Assembly (NCBI GenBank): GCA_026770585.1
Contig: MU646500.1
Span: 427,923-452,278, forward strand
DNA length: 24,356 nucleotides
Direction: 5' to 3'
Source: Baffinella frigidus
Lineage: Eukaryota; Cryptophyceae; Cryptomonadales; Baffinellaceae
This document shows, piece by piece, positions 15,701-20,961 of the stretch. The position numbers and the translations under genes are program-made. Position 1 is the first letter of the stretch. Each line of letters opens with the position of its first letter. The notes under the pieces were generated by a model. It was not told the DNA's origin and did no database searches. It saw only the letters and a list, made by a program, of their open reading frames with translations.

Positions 15701-18700
15701 AACCCTTAACCATAAATTGTAGAACCCCAGAACCCCACACCATAAATCTACCCTCCCGTGGCGTCTGGGCGCCAGGCAGCTGGTCGGTGCCGCGCCGCCC
15801 GGCGCATGGCACCCCAAAACCTAAACACTCACCCCTAGCACGCGAGCACCCTCACCGCTAAACGCTCAACCCTGGAAGTGTAACCTTAAACCCTAGAACC
15901 ACAACCGCACACCATAAACCTTGAACCGTAAACCGTCCGTAAACTAAACGCAATTCCTGAGTAAACTAAGCGTACTCCCTAAGCAAAGTAAGCCTGAATG
16001 ATGGATACCGGATGCTCCAGACGCGGCCGCGGTGCCCGGGCGCCTGACAGCTGGTCGGCGCCGCGCCCCCCGGCGCCGCCTGCATCACGGTATTGTGTTG
16101 AGTCTTCAGTGCTTAAGGTCCTTCTGGTTTAGTTCTTGGTGCGTAGGGTTCAGATTTTCCGGTTCGGGTTCCGGCGCCGCCTGCATCAGGGGTTCGGGCT
16201 CAGAAACCTGGCGGTTTAAACCCTAAAGGTCGAAATAGCTCCAACGCCAAGCCAAAGTCTGAGATAGAATCGGGACTAGAGTATTGAAGGTTTGGGGTTC
16301 CAGGCGCCCAGGCCCAGGGGTCTGGCAGTTGGTCGGCGCCGCGCCGCCCGACGCCGCCTGCATCAGGCTTTCTAGTTCAGGCTGTAGGGCTTACGCTGCT
16401 CCTGGTTAAGGGTTTGGGGCTTAGGGATCCGATGTTCGGGCTTCGGGTTCCGGGTTCCTTGTTTCAGGTCAAGGGTGTAGGGTGTAGGGTGTAGGGTGGA
16501 GGGTGGAGGGTGGAGGGTGGACGTTTTTTGGGGTTTCGGCTTCAGGGTGCAAGGTTTTAGGGTTTTAGGAGTTAGGGGTTACCTGGTATTGGAAGGCGCA
16601 GGTGCACGCGCCCGCACCATCGTGCCCTATGAACCCTTGAAACCGTCAACTGTAAACCCATAAACACGTAAACCCTGAAACCAGTTCAAATCGACTCAAA
16701 CCAATTCAAATCCTCTAAACCCTCAAACCCCAACAAACGTACGACTAACGAATAACACACGTTAGTATTACGGGGCATACGCGACAGTACCTGGTATTGG
16801 AAGGCACAGGTGCACTTGCCCGTGCCGTCGTGCCCTGCGGTTTCGTGTTTCGTGTTTAGCATTTCGGGTTTCGGGCTTCGTGTCTATGGTTTCGGGTCAC
16901 AGACCCTACCGCTCGAAACACTACAGAGAACATGCAAAAGTTGGTTATTGGATCTTTTTTTAAGGAAACATGCCACAAGTGAGCAATTGGTGGTCACGTT
17001 ATCCCCGGATACCAGCGGGAGATGTGAATCGTAGCCTTTCGAGTGGAGTATGAACATGAGGGACCTCATCACGGTTTAGGGTTCAGGAATTTCTGGGTTA
17101 AGAATTGAAGGTTTATCGTTTTAAGGTTCAGGGTTTATGGTTTATAGTTTACATTTTATAGTTTATAGTTTATAATTTATAGTTTAGGGTGTTGAGGGTT
17201 GGGGCGAATGCGCACCTGGAAAGGAGTGCTGGAGGGTGAAGGTGCTCGGGTTCCAGATCTTGATCGTCGAGTCGGTCGACGCGGTTGCGATCGCTGATGA
17301 GTCCGGACTCCAGACGAGAGAGGTGATCTGCGCACCAAAAGCCCGTGACAACTTTTAGCGTGCAACTGACATCCTTTTGGATGAGCCGTGTGTGAAGCGT
17401 GGAGTAGTAAGTCGATCGACGTGGTTGCAATCGGTGACGAATGCGGACTCCAGACCAGAGACGTGATCTGCGAACAAGAATAAGTGCGATTGACTTTTGG
17501 ATTGCTGGTGATCAGGCTTCCGAGGATGCCACCGCATGCGATACGCCAGCACGCCACGAACGGGCATGATTACGTTGCCGCAGGAATCAGGCCGTCCACT
17601 CGTAACGGCATTCATAGGAATAGGCATACTGGAGACTCCTAGGGGGGTGCGGGTTCTTGTATTCGCGAGTAACCTCTCTAAGGGTGGACGCCCCAATTCA
17701 GCATCAACCTCTGAGTAGGACCTTGAGAGAGGGCATGCGCACTCCACCCGTGCTGAGACACAGATGCCCTACAGCCGAATCAGGAATCAGGCCGTACCGT
17801 GCCGCGGTGCTTCATCACCGGACGCAGCCCCCACGTCTCGAGCAGCTCCTGCTTTCGGGCTAGGGTTGAGGGTTTGGGGTTTGATGTCTAGGTTTTAGGG
17901 TTTATGGTTAGGGGGTTTAGGGTTTCAGGTTAGGGGGGTGTAGGTTTTGGGATTTGGGGTCTGGGGTCTGGGGTTTGGGGAGTAGCCTGGTCGCCGCCGC
18001 CGCCGTTTCCACCTCCGGGGAACGCCGACCCGCAGAGTTGATTGGTGTATGTGTTAGGGTTTAGGGAATTCCGTAATGCTTAAAGAAACCTATTGACAAG
18101 AGGGTGGAGGGGTGAGGGGTTAGCCTGGTCGCCCCCGCCACCGTTTCCCCCGCCGGGGAAGGCCGAGCCACAGAGCGTCGAGTCGAGCGGGGGCTGGTAC
18201 CGCTGCGTCGAGCACAGCTCCTGCCACCCGCAACCCGAAGCGCCTCAAATCAGTTTTTTGTACCAGCCATGTATTCCCCTACCTTGGCAAATCTCTAGGT
18301 TTGCCGTCTATTCACCCCGCTACGAAATCCCTAGGTCCCTAGGGATTTGCTACCGTAGGGTCCTGTGGACGGAAACAAACGCCGAGCCGCAGAGCGTCGA
18401 TTCGAGCGGGGGCTGGTACCGCTGCGTCGAGCACAGCTCCTGCTCAAAGGCGAAATCTTTGTTATTACCGTCAGGTTATGATCAATGAAAGGTACCAGCA
18501 CAGCTACCGTAGGGTCCTATGGCACGACCCCCCCCCCGCAGATTGTGGAGTCAACTGGCGAATGGTACAGCTGCGTCGAGCATAGCTCCTGCGCGAGATG
18601 CATCAGGGAGTATCGCTCTGCTACCTCATAACCTTTTGGTATTAATACTGGTACCTCTGCGTCGAGCACAACTCCTGCCCCAAAAGGAGCGACATGTATT

Positions 18701-20908
18701 AATTAATACCAACAATGTATGAGGCATCTGCGGTACCAGCACAGCTACCGTAGGCTCCTATAGACAGCAACGAACACGCATAGCCCCGTCGAATCGAGAG
18801 GTGGCTGGTACCGCTGCGTCCTGCCACCAGGTTATGAGTCAGTTCCAACAGGTTATGAGGTATCTGGGGTACCAGCACAGCTCCTGCCACCCGCAACCCG
18901 AAGCGGCTCAATTTTTTTTTTTGTACCAGCCATCTATTCCCCTACTGTAGCAAATTCCTAGTTCGGCCATCTTTTCAGCCCCCTAGGAAATCCCAAGGTC
19001 CCTAGATTTGCTAGAGCACACCTCCTGCGCGTGGGTTGTGTCAGTTTCCTTTGAAAACCAGAACCCAGCATCCTAAACCATCCAAATTTCGGTTGAGGGC
19101 CCTCAACCCCACACCGCGCACCCTGAACCGTTAACAATGGTTTAGGGAAACCATAAACCATGGTTTGGGGTATAAACCAACCCTGATGCGGACCGCGTTG
19201 CCTTCCGAGACCGCCAAGGAGGATCCCTGCACCCTCAACACTACACCCACTTGTAGGGTTTAGTGGATTAGGGTGTAGGGTTTAGGATATAGGAAGATGT
19301 GGAGGATACCGTCCACGAGGAGGTCTCGAAGAGGCGGACAGCGTTGCCTTCTGAGACCGCCAGGGAGGATCCGTCCGGTGAGAATTGCACCTGGTTTAGG
19401 GAATTAGGGTCTGGGGTTTACACCTGAAACAAACCGGATTCAGGCTGGATTGCACCTGTCGTTTTTTTGACACAGCGGAAAGGATTGCAACGTTTCGGTT
19501 AAACCCTAAACCGTTCCTGACCCGCCACCCACAACGGCGTATGAACCGTGCTCCCAGACAATCAGGTTATCAATCACTCTTGGGAGACGCTTTTCCCAAG
19601 GGTTTAGGGTTTAGGGATTAATGTTTTGGTTTTAGGGTTTGGGAGTGCTTTCCCACGGGTAACCAAGCAATCAGTTTATGTATGACACTTGTGCGAGAGT
19701 CGCTTACCCTGGCAACGTGTTTACTGTTTAGAACAGTAAACCAGTTCTCGACCCGAGTTTAGGGTTTAGGGTTTACTGTTGAGGGTCTAGGGTTTCGGGT
19801 TTCGGAGTTCGAGTTCCAAGTTTTGGGTTTCAGGTTTCGGGTTTCGAGTTTCGAGTTGCGAGTGTCGGGTTTCTGGTTTCGGGTCTCGGGGTTCGAGTTT
19901 CGGGTTTCTGGTTTCGGGTTTCGGGTTTCGGGCTTACCCCGAGGACGATGTCGTTGAGGGACAAGACCATGTTGTAGATACCGTCAAGCACCGACCAGAT
20001 CTTCACCGTCCTGCGGAAGGTTATCGACTCGTGAGTGGCTGCGAACCAAGAGTGGCTGCGAACAAAGGCAGGAACCGCCCTTCGCGAGATCCCCGCGACA
20101 GTTTGGTTCAGGGATCACGGATTTGGGTTTCAGGTTTCGGGTTTGATCTTTCGGGTTTCGAATGGCGGGTTTCGGGTTTCGGGGTTCTTTTCGGTTTCAG
20201 GTTTCGTGTGTCCGCATATAACCTGTCCTTGCCGCCAACGCTCGCGAAGATAGAGTCTTTCTCTCTGGCCTCTGACACTATGGTAGAGCCATCCCGATGA
20301 GCTTTTCACCTTCTTCTTGGTTGCGAGGTACTACTGTACAACGGTTTAGGCTTTCGGGTTTCGGGATTCGGAATCACGGATTAGGATGTTGAGGATTAGG
20401 GATTAGGGATCAGAGTTTCGGGTTTCGGGTTTCGTTTCGGGTGTTGAGTGCGCACTTGTCTTTGCCGCTGGCGCTCGCAAGGAGGGTCGAGTCCGGGTTT
20501 CGGTTTTCGTTTTTACGGGTGTCGGGTGTCAGGTGTTGGGGTTCGAGTTTCGTTTTGATGGTCGAGGGTTTAGGGTTGAGGGTTTCGAACTTGTCTTTGC
20601 CGCCGGCGCTCGCGAGGAGGATCGAGTCTGGCGAGAATGAGAGTGCCACCACCTACACTCGAGGCGTGCTGTAAGTCCATCCCTAGCTCGAACGACGCCT
20701 ACCACTCGAGGCGCTCAAGGCCACCACCTGGGGGGGTGCCGAAGAAAGGTTGGCCGCGGTTCGGAAACAATAAAACCCAATCAGGGTCCACAGGCTTCAC
20801 ACTTCTGGTTTTAGGGTTCAGAGTTTTGGCTACCGGGGTGCTGTTTCAGGGTTCATAGTTCATGTTCTAGGGTTTATGGTTGAGGGTTGAGGGTTGAGGG
20901 TTAAGGGT

Positions 20909-20961
<53 letters not shown>

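Noticed and set aside
18385-19030. CRISPR-like or regulatory repeat array
   Set aside because: The repeated unit is the start of the neighbouring exon including its acceptor, with irregular spacing, so exon duplication explains it.
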